Assembly (NCBI RefSeq): GCF_947242115.1 | Contig: NC_074725.1 | Location: 9,772,011-9,836,010 of the forward strand | DNA from: Biomphalaria glabrata | Taxonomy: Eukaryota > Mollusca > Gastropoda > Planorbidae | Direction of reading: 5' to 3' | DNA: 64,000 nt | In this document: one piece after another, positions 34,672 to 46,006 of the stretch | Layout: the number at the start of each line of letters is the position of its first letter | Position numbering within the stretch: the stretch's first letter is position 1 | Made by a program: the position numbers and the translations under genes | The notes under the pieces: generated by a model | Told to the model about the DNA's origin: nothing | The model's input: only the letters and a program-made list of their open reading frames with translations | Databases searched by the model: none

Positions 34672-36135
34672 ATGGAGAGAAATATGGTGGAACCTAGTTC
34701 AGTGAAGGGAAGAGACGTGGGTCCCACGTGCAGTGGAGGAGAGCCGGAGGGAATGGAACGTGTCACTATGGGGATGTTGACTCGACTACAAGCTGAACTT
34801 GAGGCATTGAAGCTGGTCTGTCAGCGCCCTCATTACATCATAGAACCTGCTAGAAAAATGAGACAGTTTAGCGGGGATGGCAGAAATGTTGAGGTTTCAA
34901 TTGAAGATTTCGTCAGAGAAATAAGAGATCTATGGGAGCTCCGGCCTTACCTCTCGCCTCAAGAGAAGACTGCAACCATCCTTGAGAACATAAGTGGTCC
35001 AGCTAGAGTAGAGGTAGATCTTCAGCCACCTCATATCAGAAGTGATCCAGAAGCTCTGCTCGATGCACTTACCTCTGCGTTTGAAGTAATTATACCGGAG
35101 CGAGAGGCAGAGATTACATTTCTGATGTCGCAGCAAAGAAGAAGTGAGTCACTGCTCGAATTCTCTCACCGACTATTTAAGGAGTTCACAACGGCCATCA
35201 GGCAAGAACAAAGAGAAGGAATAGATTGCTTCAAGGAGGAAAGATTGAGGGACCAATTTGCCTATGGAGTCAGAGATCCAGAACTTCGCAGAGAGCTGTT
35301 TAGGTTCATAGCGCAACAACCCCAGATAAGTTTTCAAAGTCTACGAAACTATGCATTCAAGTTGGAGAACCAGAACAAAGATGCAGCTCGAGCCCAAGAG
35401 CAGTGGTCTGAGGTTCTCTTAGCGAAATTGGCCAAGTTAGAGAAGCAACTTGAAGAAATAAAGGGGTCAGGCTATAACAGTCTGCCAAGTTCAACTAACC
35501 CACTCTCTAGTCAACCACATAGTCAACGCAGACCCACACAAAGACACACGAAACATAGCAACCAAAACAGAATTCGACCAACAGCACCGCCGGGTCTTGT
35601 ATGGTCAAGGACGAAGAGAGGATTCTTCCCATACACTGATGATGGATCACCAGTCTGCACCCAGTGCTGGGAAGTTGGACATGTAAGGCGTCACTGTCAG
35701 CAATCACCACAACTCACAGCGGAGGTTCAATCTGTGAGCAACAGTGAACCCATTGTTTCACAGCCAACCCACCAAGTAGAACAACGAACCAATGAGCAAC
35801 AAGCTGATGCAATGTACAATACAGATGCAAGTCACTCAATTCAAACATCGAGAAATAGAAACTTTAACTCTGGGCAGCCAAACAAGAACAGTCATAACAG
35901 AGTCCGGAGGCCAGATAGACAAAGAAGAAACTACAAGCATTTTAACCAGCCACAAAGACGATTTCGCTCACTGCTCCCTATCACACTTTCTACAGCTTCC
36001 CAGACATTATGGATAGAGGAAGACAGACCACTTTGTATGACCGATGGAACCAGCACGTTACAAACTGGAAAGGTGCTTGTCGTCCCAGAAGACACTGACA
36101 AGAAACAGTTGTTTCGGTTTTCAGAAACCTACTAG
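34672..36135 (+). CDS. Gag-like protein of the LTR element
   Basis: The frame is open from 34579. I take the Met at 34672 as the likely start (MERNMVEPSS) because the upstream part is leucine-rich and non-conserved. That gives 487 residues. Near residues 60-240 lies a retrotransposon Gag (capsid) domain: FSGDGRNVEVSIEDFVREIR, then LRDQFAYGVRDPELRRELF. A coiled-coil-like stretch follows. A CCHC zinc knuckle (CTQCWEVGHVRRHC) lies around residue 330, followed by a Gln/Asn-rich tail. The role would be to form particles that package element RNA. There is no recognisable enzyme domain. Confidence 0.8.
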   Translation: MERNMVEPSSVKGRDVGPTCSGGEPEGMERVTMGMLTRLQAELEALKLVCQRPHYIIEPARKMRQFSGDGRNVEVSIEDFVREIRDLWELRPYLSPQEKTATILENISGPARVEVDLQPPHIRSDPEALLDALTSAFEVIIPEREAEITFLMSQQRRSESLLEFSHRLFKEFTTAIRQEQREGIDCFKEERLRDQFAYGVRDPELRRELFRFIAQQPQISFQSLRNYAFKLENQNKDAARAQEQWSEVLLAKLAKLEKQLEEIKGSGYNSLPSSTNPLSSQPHSQRRPTQRHTKHSNQNRIRPTAPPGLVWSRTKRGFFPYTDDGSPVCTQCWEVGHVRRHCQQSPQLTAEVQSVSNSEPIVSQPTHQVEQRTNEQQADAMYNTDASHSIQTSRNRNFNSGQPNKNSHNRVRRPDRQRRNYKHFNQPQRRFRSLLPITLSTASQTLWIEEDRPLCMTDGTSTLQTGKVLVVPEDTDKKQLFRFSETY

Positions 36136-36175
36136 GCTGAACGCCCCGGGACGGGTCGTTTCAAGCTAGGGGCTC

Positions 36176-36483
36176 TGTAGTGGAGTGGATAGCGTTTCAG
36201 AGAACACCGGCCACCCCGATATCCACGTGACCCTTCACCCTAGATGGCACCTTGTGTCCGCGCATGACAAGGCAGACCAACGTGGGCACTGTCCATTCGA
36301 CCGGCATCTCGTATCGCTGTAATGTCCGTATGTTACTGGACCTAAGTCGTCTCCACTCCCTTTTGTGCTTGGTTCTACACCATGTGTTCACGTATGGCTG
36401 CAGGTCTTTAGTGTATAGTAAAGTTTTGAATCGCCCTACGAGTCGCCTTGTCCTTTAGTTTGTTCTGTGCCAAACCCACCACA
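36176..36483 (+). repeat. 3' LTR
   Basis: 308 bp, nearly identical to the 5' LTR. It is followed by ATAA and then LINE sequence. Confidence 0.9.
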
Positions 36484-36820
36484 ATAATTTAAGAAAAACT
36501 GAGATAGAAAAACAAAGAAAATATGGGAACCTAGGCTTGGAGATTAAGCGTCTATGGAAATTGTCCAAAATAACAATATACCCCATTGTTATATCAACCG
36601 AGGGGATAATAATAACTGAGCTCACAGACACCTTCAAGGCCCTAGGAACATCCTCGTTGCCTGTTAGAGGGCGGTACTGCTGCAGACCTGCCACATCGCC
36701 AGAAAATTCCTCAGTGGAAACTGTTAAAGGGACTACGATGAATTTTGTTTCTCTTTAGCGAAACTCGACCCTGGCAGCGCAAGAGAATGACTACTCGTTC
36801 ATTTCTAACATAATAATAAT
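36484..36820 (+). mobile_element. LINE C-terminal part, right of the LTR insertion
   Basis: The plus strand reads NLRKTEIEKQRKYGNLGLEI and then KRLWKLSKITIYPIVIS, which is the usual end of this LINE ORF and follows on from 34018. The ORF ends about 36757 and an (ATA)n tail is at 36810-36820. The 4-bp duplication ATAA marks the join with the LTR element. Confidence 0.75.
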
Positions 36821-36965
36821 ATGGTAAAATAATAGGCTAATAATAGGATGATAAAATAATAGGCCTAATAATAAGATTGTGAAATAATAGGCCTACAAAT
36901 AAGATGGAGAAATAATAGGCCTAATAATAACATAGCGAAATAATAGGCCTAATAATAAGATGGTG
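36821..36965. repeat. Right remnant of the minisatellite
   Basis: About five units of the 'aataataggcctaataataa' type, matching the array at 33473-33553. The two parts were probably one array before the LINE inserted. Confidence 0.8.
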
Positions 36966-37471
36966 AAATCGGATTTTCTATGTCAATTTCATCTTTTGAA
37001 ATCTAAATGTTCCAAAAAAAAATACGGAAGTACAGATGAACAAACTACACAGAAATAATAGCGCTTTTCTCCCCTTTCACAGGACAACTAAAACTACTTC
37101 TTGCCTAGCTATAATGAATCCTGTAGTGTATTCAAATATATTTTACATTCACATTTAAATAAAAACTGTTAGGACTATTTCAACCCAAGGAAATATGGTT
37201 AAAATAGAGTATTTCCTAGAGCTCTGAGTCTCCTTTACAATCAAGCCATTGGAGAGAGTTAAAGCGGTCAGACGTTGTGTTGGACACTCCAGAACTTTGA
37301 TCACTTTTAATTACAGAAACAGGTGCATTATGAACCATTCAAAGGGAAACAGCTTCTATTCATATATTATAGTTATACACCCCTGTTTGAAGCAAATTTA
37401 TATCAGTAGGCCTACACTGTCACATTTGTTGGTATTTACTGACCTAAACAAAAACAAAACAAACAACTTAC
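36966..37471. other. AT-rich intron-like spacer
   Basis: Located just downstream of TNF-like 1 exon 4 (minus strand). I looked for the next exon here and found none. Confidence 0.4.
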
Positions 37472-40400
37472 TGATATCAATGACGCCATTGCTTTGGGTG
37501 CAGTTGTCACAGCAACGTCTTGACTTGGACACTACCGTTATTGTCTCGTCTAGTTCCGGGTCACTGAAGTTGTGGAAACGTAGCACAGACACGGAATGGT
37601 TGAACATCTGAATAGAACAACAAAATTATCGCGCTTGTTAATGTTAGTATGGCCTACGTTAAAGAATTCTAAACGTATAGAGTTAATATTATTGTATCTT
37701 ATATATTATAGACGTTACTTAAAAAAACAAAAAAAGAAGTTAATTACGTCCTATGCATTTCATGTGTCAATCTAGTCATGCATGTTAATCAATAACTTAA
37801 ACTCTGCCAAGTCTTTGGTTTTCCTTGCTGATTTTGCAACTCATTCCATTCTCTAAAGGCACTAGGGGAAAAGGAGCACTTGAACGAATTTGTTCTAGCG
37901 CTAGCGTATAGAATAAGAAATTTGCCTCTAGGGGTCTTTCTGAGTATTAAAAATAGAATAGAACACATTTATAATGGATATGGAAAAAAACATTATAAAA
38001 AATGAATAAATTAAAGTGCACTTTCTTAGTGGTAAAATGCTAGGCTTACGCATCAAGGGGTCTCGAGTTATTTTGAACTTAGGGATTTTTAGGGCCCCTC
38101 TGAGTCCATCCAACTCTGAGTATCTGATATACGTTGGGGGACTTAAGGCGGTTGGTCGTTGTGCTGGCCGTCGTAACCATCTTACACCCCCCGTCAACCA
38201 TCGGTCATTGAAGCAGATGAGCTTTACATCGTCTGCCCCCATAGATCGCAAGGTCTGAAAGGGGAACCTTTACTTTTACTTTCTCACTTAGTAAAACACG
38301 TCACATGATTAGTAAAACATATCCCAGGATTAGTAAAACATATCCAAGGATTAGTAAAACATATCCCAGGATTAGTAAAACATCCCAGGATTAGTCAAAC
38401 ATATACCAGGATTAGTCAAACATATCCCAGGATTAGTCAAACATATCCCAGGATTAGTCAAATATATCCCAGGATTAGTCAAACATAGGACTATTCACAG
38501 GATAAAGTCCTCAAAAGAGGTGGAGGCAGTTAGTGTACACTTTGAAGAAGCCAGCAATTAATGTTAGAAAAAAAAATCAATGATGACATGAAATTCAGAA
38601 AGCTTAACTGAAATTATCACTATAAAAACAGAGCAACAGCTGTACTGGAAAACATTGAAAAGAAATTTAGAAGAGATTTGAGAACCTAAGAGTTCATTAA
38701 AAAGAGGACTTTTGTTAAATACATGGTTCATGATACTCCAGAGGGTTCTCAAGTTTCTTATATTTACATTATACAATCGTATTGTTACAGTAGTGTACGA
38801 CAAGCACCCAAGCCAGCAAGTATAATTAAGTAACCGTTGTTTAACAGTTGTTGATGATCCAGTCTGCCTTCACCAAGAATTGCCTGTACATTAATATCTC
38901 TGTGTCTTCACCAAAAATTGCCTGTACATTAATATCTCTGTCTTCACCTAGAATTGCCTGTACATTAACATCTCTGTCTTCACCAAGAATTGCCTGTACA
39001 TTAATATCTCTGTCTTCACCAAGAATTGCCTGTACATTAATATCTCTGCCTTCACCAAGAATTGCCTGTACATTAATATCTCTGACAATGATCACTTACT
39101 TTTTCTGGGCTCTTTGGACACACTGCTGAACACTGCTGGTTATAATGAAGCCTTGAGTGGATCAAGTACCAACCAGAGTTTACGACGCTGATGGCGTTAT
39201 TATCAACGACGTAAAGTTCTCTCATTTCGTCCACTGGACTGACAGGGTTCTCATCTTTCAGATTAATGAGATGATTTTCTAGAAGTAATTCACCTTGATA
39301 GATAAAAACAAATGCATATTTTTTTTACATTACCCACTTCTTTGAGTGCAGTTAACGAGCATTAATAAAATAATACCGTCAATGAAACCTGTTGAACGGA
39401 GCATATGAAACTATATACTAAAATGTAGCTTCAATTCGATTTAATATAATTTTAATATATACATATAGAACTATTTGAATATAAGGTATGCATAGATCTA
39501 AAAGAAAATTATAGTACTCGTTTAAGCTTACATTTCTCAGGGTTAGCTGGTGGTTGGTAAGATCCCTTGACACACAGTAGACCAACATTGCATTTCTTTC
39601 TTTCAGCATTGGACTCGATAGTAACTTTGTAAGCAAAATTGGTATATATTTATTTTAAAAAACAACACATTAATTCACAATTGTTTGTAAAAGATCTACA
39701 CTAGAACTAACAAAAGATAGAAACATTATAATTAAGAATCTTTAAAGTGTAGGACTACATATACTTAAACGTATCGAAAAGAAAAAGTAGGCTTACATAG
39801 ACTATACTCTGACATGTCGAAAAGATATAGTATTCTGAGATAGACTGACTTCCTTCGGTCGAGCGACTATGGATCATCTCATTAAAAAATGAATGTGGGT
39901 ATAATAATACTCATACGGAAGCAGAGGTTTGAAGTCAGAGAGAGATTAAACTAGTACATGTAATTAGATTATAATCTACCGCAGGCAATCAAAGGACAAA
40001 AAAAAACAATGATATCTAAATAAAGAATTTATTGAATTTTGTCTTGATGACATGGAAATTGTATTACAATTAAATCCTTTATTTTTAAATTAAACAACGG
40101 ATGTTTGATAATTATGTAGTTCGCGTGTAAGCATTTCTAAAACAAAAAATATTTTTAAACAATCAAAATAAAAAAAAAAATACTTTACAACAAGAAAGAA
40201 ATAATAAAAGGGCCAATTTATTTTGGCGCAATTGCATGCTTTTCTTAAGCCAATACTGTAACCACTGTGCTAATTATGGTTTAAGAACAATAAAGGGGAC
40301 TAATTCAACTTATACCACTTTATCAGTTAAGGAAAATTTCTTTCCCTTGTTCGAGATACGAAACAAATAATTTTTTTTTTAATTGATTCTTGTGTTGGCA

Positions 40401-41175
40401 TGTAATAGAAATAATCGTGCTAAGTTTCAGTTTGATCCGAGATTAGATGTGGGAGAAATAACGTGAAGGCTAAAACCTTTTTACCTGACAGACAGACGGA
40501 CGGACAGAGTTGATAAAAAGGTAAACCTTATAAATCTACGCTCTAAGTGTTTAATTTATAATATACAATATATGAAATTTCTGTTTAATTGTTTGTTTGA
40601 GATGTTTTGATTGTTCTTGTTTTTCTATAATATAAAATAATTTTTTAAGTTGTCTGAAAAAAAAAATTTTTGATCTACACAGACTAGATTAATAACTGAC
40701 CTTTTGTTGGTGCGGATGTTGCCAATTCTGGACATTCATATCTAGGACAGTTGCTACATGTGTTGTTCTGATAGTACAGTTGATTGCAGACGAGCCGGTG
40801 CTGGAAGAACATTTGGATGGCTAGCACTGTGCATACCGCGAAGTTCAAGGTCAGCAGGAGCCCGCCAAAAACCTTACCCAGTCTTCGACAGCACGTGCGA
40901 CTCTTCCGTTGCTCTGGGACGCTGTAGATGCTCATATCTTTCGGCGGCAGAGACTCAGAATACGTGACTGAATCTGGCTGCATCAGATAGATCTCCGAGT
41001 TGTACATCTCTTCGTGGGGAGGTAGAGGAGGAAGGTGAAGGTTGCTGGTGTGCACTTTATGATACACGGCGTATGGAGATGTCCTGATCGAGCCCTCTGA
41101 GTCTGCCCAGCTCAAAATGGAGACGCTGTCATCAAATGGTAACTTTTTTTCTGGAACTTCGTAGCGTCTGTTCAT
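37472..41175 (-). CDS. TNF-like type II membrane ligand (TNF-like 1), four exons found, 3' end not located
   Basis: Exons: 41175-40701, 39624-39532, 39293-39100, 37607-37472, GT-AG, phases 1, 1, 0, 1; 299 residues so far. Residues 1-100 are a long cytoplasmic part with Tyr and Pro-rich stretches, then CCRRLGKVF and a membrane segment (GGLLLTLNFAVCTVLAIQMF). Exon 2 holds a stalk with ERKKCNVGLLCVKG. Exon 3 has NNAISVVNSGWYLIHSRLHY, which fits the TNF-homology pattern (hydrophobic V..sG.Y.I.S.v.y). Exon 4 has FNHSVSVLRFHNF, then ETITVVS and a Cys pair in RRCCDNC, as in many invertebrate TNF ligands. The last exon, with the usual GG.F.L and YFGxF strands, was not found. It would bind TNF-receptor-family proteins if complete. 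It is a divergent paralogue of 17742-22447, sharing the stalk motif and the first three intron phases. Confidence 0.7.
37690..37945 (-). repeat. LINE 3' end, same family as 12310-13510
   Basis: On the minus strand it keeps the last RT codons (aggcaaatttcttattctat region) and the tail 'agtaacgtctata'. It lies in an intron of TNF-like 1. Confidence 0.8.
38015..38270 (+). repeat. SINE-A, plus orientation
   Basis: This is the reverse orientation of the other copies. The tRNA head is decayed ('cttagtggtaaaatgctagg'), and the far-end block is 'gatcgcaaggtctgaaaggg'. It lies in the intron between exons 3 and 4 of TNF-like 1. Confidence 0.8.
38288..38490. repeat. Minisatellite, unit about 21 bp, about ten copies
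   Basis: The units contain 'cccaggattagt' with 'aaaacatat' or 'caaacatat'. The left half carries 'agtaaaac' and the right half 'agtcaaac', so the two halves expanded separately. Confidence 0.9.
38868..39090. repeat. 36-bp minisatellite beside an exon border
   Basis: About six units containing 'attgcctgtacattaatatc' and 'tcttcaccaag'. The array ends about ten bases from the donor site of TNF-like 1 exon 3 (ends 39100). Because 36 is a multiple of three it stays open on both strands, but this is not evidence of coding. Confidence 0.9.
40260..40520. repeat. R3 repeat copy
   Basis: The blocks 'ggggactaattcaacttata', 'tttaattgattcttgtgttg' and 'gacagacagacggacggaca' match other R3 copies. It lies in the first intron of TNF-like 1. 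Confidence 0.6.
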
Positions 41176-41459
41176 CTTGGTTTCTGGGGACTGACTAATA
41201 TGCGTAAAAGATTCCCGTCAACGACGAAGCACAGAAGTGCCGAAATCCTTTCCTTGATAACGTCATCAGACATCGCTGCCACCTCGACTCTCGGAACAAA
41301 CGTTCGCATTGTCCACTATAAACTTGAGACACTTGGTCTGAGAATGTTTCGAACATATGCTGGCTGCCATTGAGATAAGTAGTGTCCCGTCAACAGGAAG
41401 GCGTTTCCGTTTTCAATGACAAGACTTTTATTTATTGTAATGAAAGAGAAATGTTTCTC

Positions 41460-41692
41460 ATCCCTTATCAGTCGCTCTGCTCTCTTATGTCTGTCCTATA
41501 TCTACCCTATCTCTGTCCTCCGTTCTCCACCTCTATGTCCCTGTCTTTGATTCCCTCTCTCTACCCCTATCTTACCTCTTATCTCTCTTTGTCCTCCAAG
41601 TCATCTTCTCTCTCTCGCTCTCTCTTTTTTCTCTTTGTATTTGATTCTCCCAGTCTTAGTCGTCCATTCCCTCCTTTCTTTCACTGTTTCCT

Positions 41693-41748
<56 letters not shown>

Positions 41749-41750
41749 TA
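41460..41750. repeat. CT-rich tract with (CT)n
   Basis: TCTCCC-rich sequence ends in a pure (CT)n run at about 41697-41746. It lies about 300-570 bp upstream of the TNF-like 1 start codon. Open frames here are artefacts. Confidence 0.9.
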
Positions 41751-41918
41751 TTTGAGCCGGCCTTTGGCATAGCAAAATACTCAGCTGCCTAGAACCTCCG
41801 ATTGGTGGGGGCCTCGCCCAGAACAATTTTTTGGGGGGAAGAAATAGCGAAATTTTGTATTTTCCTATTTCATTTGGGGCCACCAAATTTACTTTATTTA
41901 TTTATTTATTTACTAGTG

Positions 41919-42724
41919 CAGTGGTTCTCAACCTTTTTAGTTAGGCGACCCCTTTTTACAATTGCCAACTATGTGGCGACCCCCATCATTAAAATCGTGT
42001 TTTTGCTAATGTTATAAAACCGTAATGTGAATATCTGATATGAAACGTCAAAGTTGTATATTTACTCCGGAAACACTAAATACTTCTGATTATAACTAAA
42101 TTACAAATAAATGACATTTTATCTTTATTACCTGCATTTGTTTGCCAGCATTAAAGTCTTATCTTATCTTATAAGTCTGGTTTTCTTGACTCAGTCAACA
42201 TTTAAAATACTGTATGTCGTTGTCGGCAAAGCTCGGATATTTGATATAGAAATGACGTTTCAGATTGTTCTGATTCATTGATTTACAAATGACGCATAAA
42301 GGTTTCCCTATTCCTATTTTAATTGAAGTAGAACCATGTCGTAAAAATTCGTCATTATATTTTCTTCACGTTTATTTTCACGGTCTGTTTCATAACTAAA
42401 CAAATACATTATCTGGCATGAACTACATAAAGTAGATGGCATATTACTAATTACAAACAAATCTGATTTTTTTTAATTAAGTGCATAAATCTTCATAGAA
42501 ATAATAAATATGATACCATAATGGCGATAACGTTTCAGTTATTTGCAACATCTATTATTGAATGACAATTAGCCTATATTTAAAAAAAATAGCTACTCAT
42601 AAAGTGTACAATGTCCATTTTTACACACACACACAAAATATAAAATCATATGGTCTTAGGCGACCACAGGAAAATTGTGATTCAACCCCCAATGGGGTCG
42701 CGATCCATATGCTGAGAACACCTG
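41919..42724. mobile_element. hAT-type element, about 806 bp, no transposase
   Basis: It begins CAGTGGTTCTCAACCTTTTT and ends ATGCTGAGAACACCTG, imperfect inverted repeats of the Charlie-like type. Just inside each end are 'ggcgacccc' and 'ggggtcgcga'. Flanks (TACTAGTG and GCCTAGGT) match poorly, so this insertion is old. Confidence 0.7.
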
Positions 42725-42764
42725 GCCTAGGTCCTCCAAAAATGTAAGGCCGCCCCCCCCCCCT

Positions 42765-42798
<34 letters not shown>

Positions 42799-45700
42799 AC
42801 TCTTATAATAACTTATACAACTCAAAATTTTCTTAAATGTGGTATTGTAGGCCTAGCGGTCCTAGCCTAACTGTTGTAGCACATAACACGTCGGAATTTT
42901 AGTAATGAAGGCAAAACGTTTTTGTTCCAATAGACAACTTTTGTTTATCACTACCGGAAACAACAAAGTTTTATAAGACTAGTTCTACTGAAGTCTATCA
43001 TTTTCTTGACCTATCAAATCTAGAAGTTTGATAGCTGATAGATCCAGATCTAGATCTACTAAATGTAAGTTCACTAGGACCAAGACTAGATCTAATAGTA
43101 CCGAATATAGAATAGATCCATCTAAATCAGATTAAAACCCTAGCCCTAGTAAAAGAGTTTTAAGAGTTAAAAGTAAAAGAGTCGAGACTCGAGACATTTC
43201 ACATTTCAATTTCATTCAGCCTATTCAGGACAGAATCTGAGATGAGACTATTGAGACTGTATTCTGTAGCTCTATACTCTATAACTATAGTATTGTCTAT
43301 AGTTATATTATATAATATAGATCTATAATCTATAGTATAGACAGTCATTTTCGTCTAACAAAACAAACACCCCCTGGGCCTATTTTCTGATAAATTATAG
43401 TTATATAAAATATATATATAGGGATGTGAAATAAAAAATTTAGTTTGAAAAATCATTTTTTCGTTAGTACATCATTATAATACTTTGAAAGAACTTTCCA
43501 ATGGTGTATAAATTATGACTTTAAGTTGAACAGTTAGAAAGTTATGATTTTTTTTCTGGCGTTTTGACCTAGCATTGGTTGACATGGAGCATGTAAGATG
43601 AGAGCGTCTCGCTCGCTCAGCCAGCAAGACACACACCCCGCTCAAAAAGTTAAAAAATTGGAATTGAATTTTATAGAGGATAAATCTACTTATTAAATAA
43701 GAAATTAAATTGTAGACCTAGTATTCATAGTAAATTTCTAGCTCACAAATGTGATTTCATTTATATTTATAAACTCCACTTGTTTAGAATGTAAATATTG
43801 ATGAAATAAACAAATTATCGGGTCTAGACTACAAGAAATGTCAGAGGGGTGTGGACAAAATGGCAGCTTTGTGATGGCAGAAAATAACAAAATATCTAAA
43901 AAGTGGGATCAAATCGTCTGATACAATTATTTTTCAAATTGGCTTTAAAATTATAAATAAAATAGATTAAACCATTGAAACTCTTTTAAAACTATTTAGA
44001 CACATGCATAATTATTATATATACTAGCCTATGCATGATTTTATTCATTGGATAGTTTAGTTTTCAAGAAAAAACAAAATCCCATAGGGAGCAGTGCAAA
44101 CTTATGTTTCAACATTGTAATCGATCAAAGCAATGTATCGTGATAAAACTTGGCAGAAATATGACCAGATATATACTCTATTACGGGGAAAAAAATCAAC
44201 TTCTTGGGCCTTACCTGAAATGAGTATCAGTAAAAATAAAAATACATATACCTTCAAGTTAAAAAAAAGTAAGAAAATACACTTTTTTTTTTAAAGTCCA
44301 CATGAAAAAAAAATGTTCCTCAATATAAAATATATCCATATTCACCCATTTTGGCAACAATTTCAATGGATTTAAAATCATAATCGATTTCAATCAAGGG
44401 CCTATGTATAGAAAGTAAGAAAACGTATCTCAAGTTTTGACGCCATTTTTTTACTTCCGGTTTTACGGATTTTCACATATCTATTTAGTATCTATTAGCG
44501 AACACCTCACAATCTTCTTTATTTTGATAGCTATAACGAAACTAGTCTTTTGTTTATACTCCATTTCTTTATAGTTCAAGTTCAGACACATTTACTAAGT
44601 TTTTTAGCTTTGTTTACTCTGAAAAACAAGGGTTTTACACGGGTTTCAAAGAACATTGGTAGGACGATGCCATTTTTTTTCTTCTAGGACAGAAGGAGGG
44701 TAGTTCCGGGGTGAAGAAGATTTTTTTAGAAAATTTAGGTACCAGCTAAATAAGACCTATCTAAGATTCTTCTCAATAGGCCCTAAAACACATTCATGTC
44801 ATAACCTTTGTGTAAATAGAGGGGATGTTCACTAATATTCGTTTATTACTATCAATGACATTAACTAATGCTATTTTAATGAACATTGAGCTATTATAGA
44901 CTTATTAGGCTGAGTTAGATCTACATTTTTTTACACTGTTTTTTTACTATTTTGCCACACATCACTTTATCTAATACTCTACAAATATAAAGACAATCTA
45001 AAGTGATAGGCTACTAACACTAAAGCAAAAAATATGCTAGAAAACAATATAAAAAAAAAAACAGTGATAGGCACAACCCTGCCTCCCTCTCACTCATACT
45101 GTCTCTCCTTGGTGCCCTAATAATTGATATTATACCAGGTAGGTACTAAGCGTGGTAACATCAGCACAGTATCAGATAAAAAAACGTAGAGGGAGGGACA
45201 ATTAAATTGATCGATCAGGTACCAGTCACTGAGCAGAGTGAGCGGGCTAGACAAGAAGGTCACGCAGTTTGTTTTTTTTACTTGGGTCAACTAGACCTTG
45301 GTAGGCTACAGTACACAGTATAGGTAAAACTTGTGTCTAATGGCTGGTTGTGGTGTCAGTTATAAACAGAGAAAGGACCAATTAAGAGTGGGAAAAGTAA
45401 CACTAAGCTTAGTTGGTTTAAAAATAAATTGATATTAAAGAAAATTGAAGATGATATTATTTTTAAATACAATAACATGAAGTGTTCGTTAGTATACAGA
45501 TAATGCTTGTTAGTGTACAGAGGGGGGAATGGTGTTCGTTAATGTTAGCGCTGGACCTCATTGACCTGACCCTCTTCAACATCATATTTTATTGTAACTA
45601 TGCGTAACGAAATGATGTAACAATGACAAGTTTATACTATGTTTCCAGTTTTTTTCCTAGGACTAACCATTACGGAGCTATAAAAATTCAACCGTAAAAA

Positions 45701-46006
45701 TTGCTGCAGCAGCGCTTAACTTGTTTGGAAGATTAAAACTACCATAAATCTATAAAAATAATTATAACAAGACTAGAATCTAAACTTAAAATATGTATAG
45801 ATCTATATGCCTGTAGTTTAGACTATGATCTATAAATAGATCTTGAGTTTGAGGACACAAATAGACTGGTCTCATCTACAATAGTAGACAATAGTAGTAA
45901 AAAGTAGTAGATCTATATATATATTATATATATACATAGATTGCTTGCAGAATAAAAAAGCGTAATTGTTTGTTGTACACTTTTCAGATCTCTTTCAGCA
46001 GTGAAA
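42725..46006. other. Intergenic region between two divergent genes
   Basis: It separates the minus-strand TNF-like 1 from the plus-strand gene at 46007. It has a C-run and CT repeat at 42748-42800, an AGATCTA-rich tract at 43020-43340, and long AT-rich stretches. I see no exon or element with ends. Confidence 0.5.

Larger units (their letters stand above)
34019..36483 (+). mobile_element. Gag-only LTR retrotransposon, young, non-autonomous
   Basis: The element is 2465 bp with two direct LTRs of 308 bp (34019-34326 and 36176-36483). The LTRs start TGTAGTGG and end CCACCACA. ATAA flanks both sides, a 4-bp target duplication. One long Gag-type frame lies inside, with no pol (no protease, RT, RNase H or integrase) between it and the 3' LTR. 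The LTRs differ at only about one base, so the insertion is recent. The Gag style suggests a Ty3/Gypsy-type element; that class is inferred. It looks whole as a non-autonomous copy and would need enzymes from a relative elsewhere. It sits inside a LINE. Confidence 0.85.

Noticed and set aside
38841-39129. Repetitive open frames on both strands
   Set aside because: A 36-bp tandem array is open by arithmetic; no start context or homology supports a gene.
41382-41886. Ser/Leu-rich and Arg/Glu-rich open frames
   Set aside because: They are translations of a CT/GA tract upstream of TNF-like 1.
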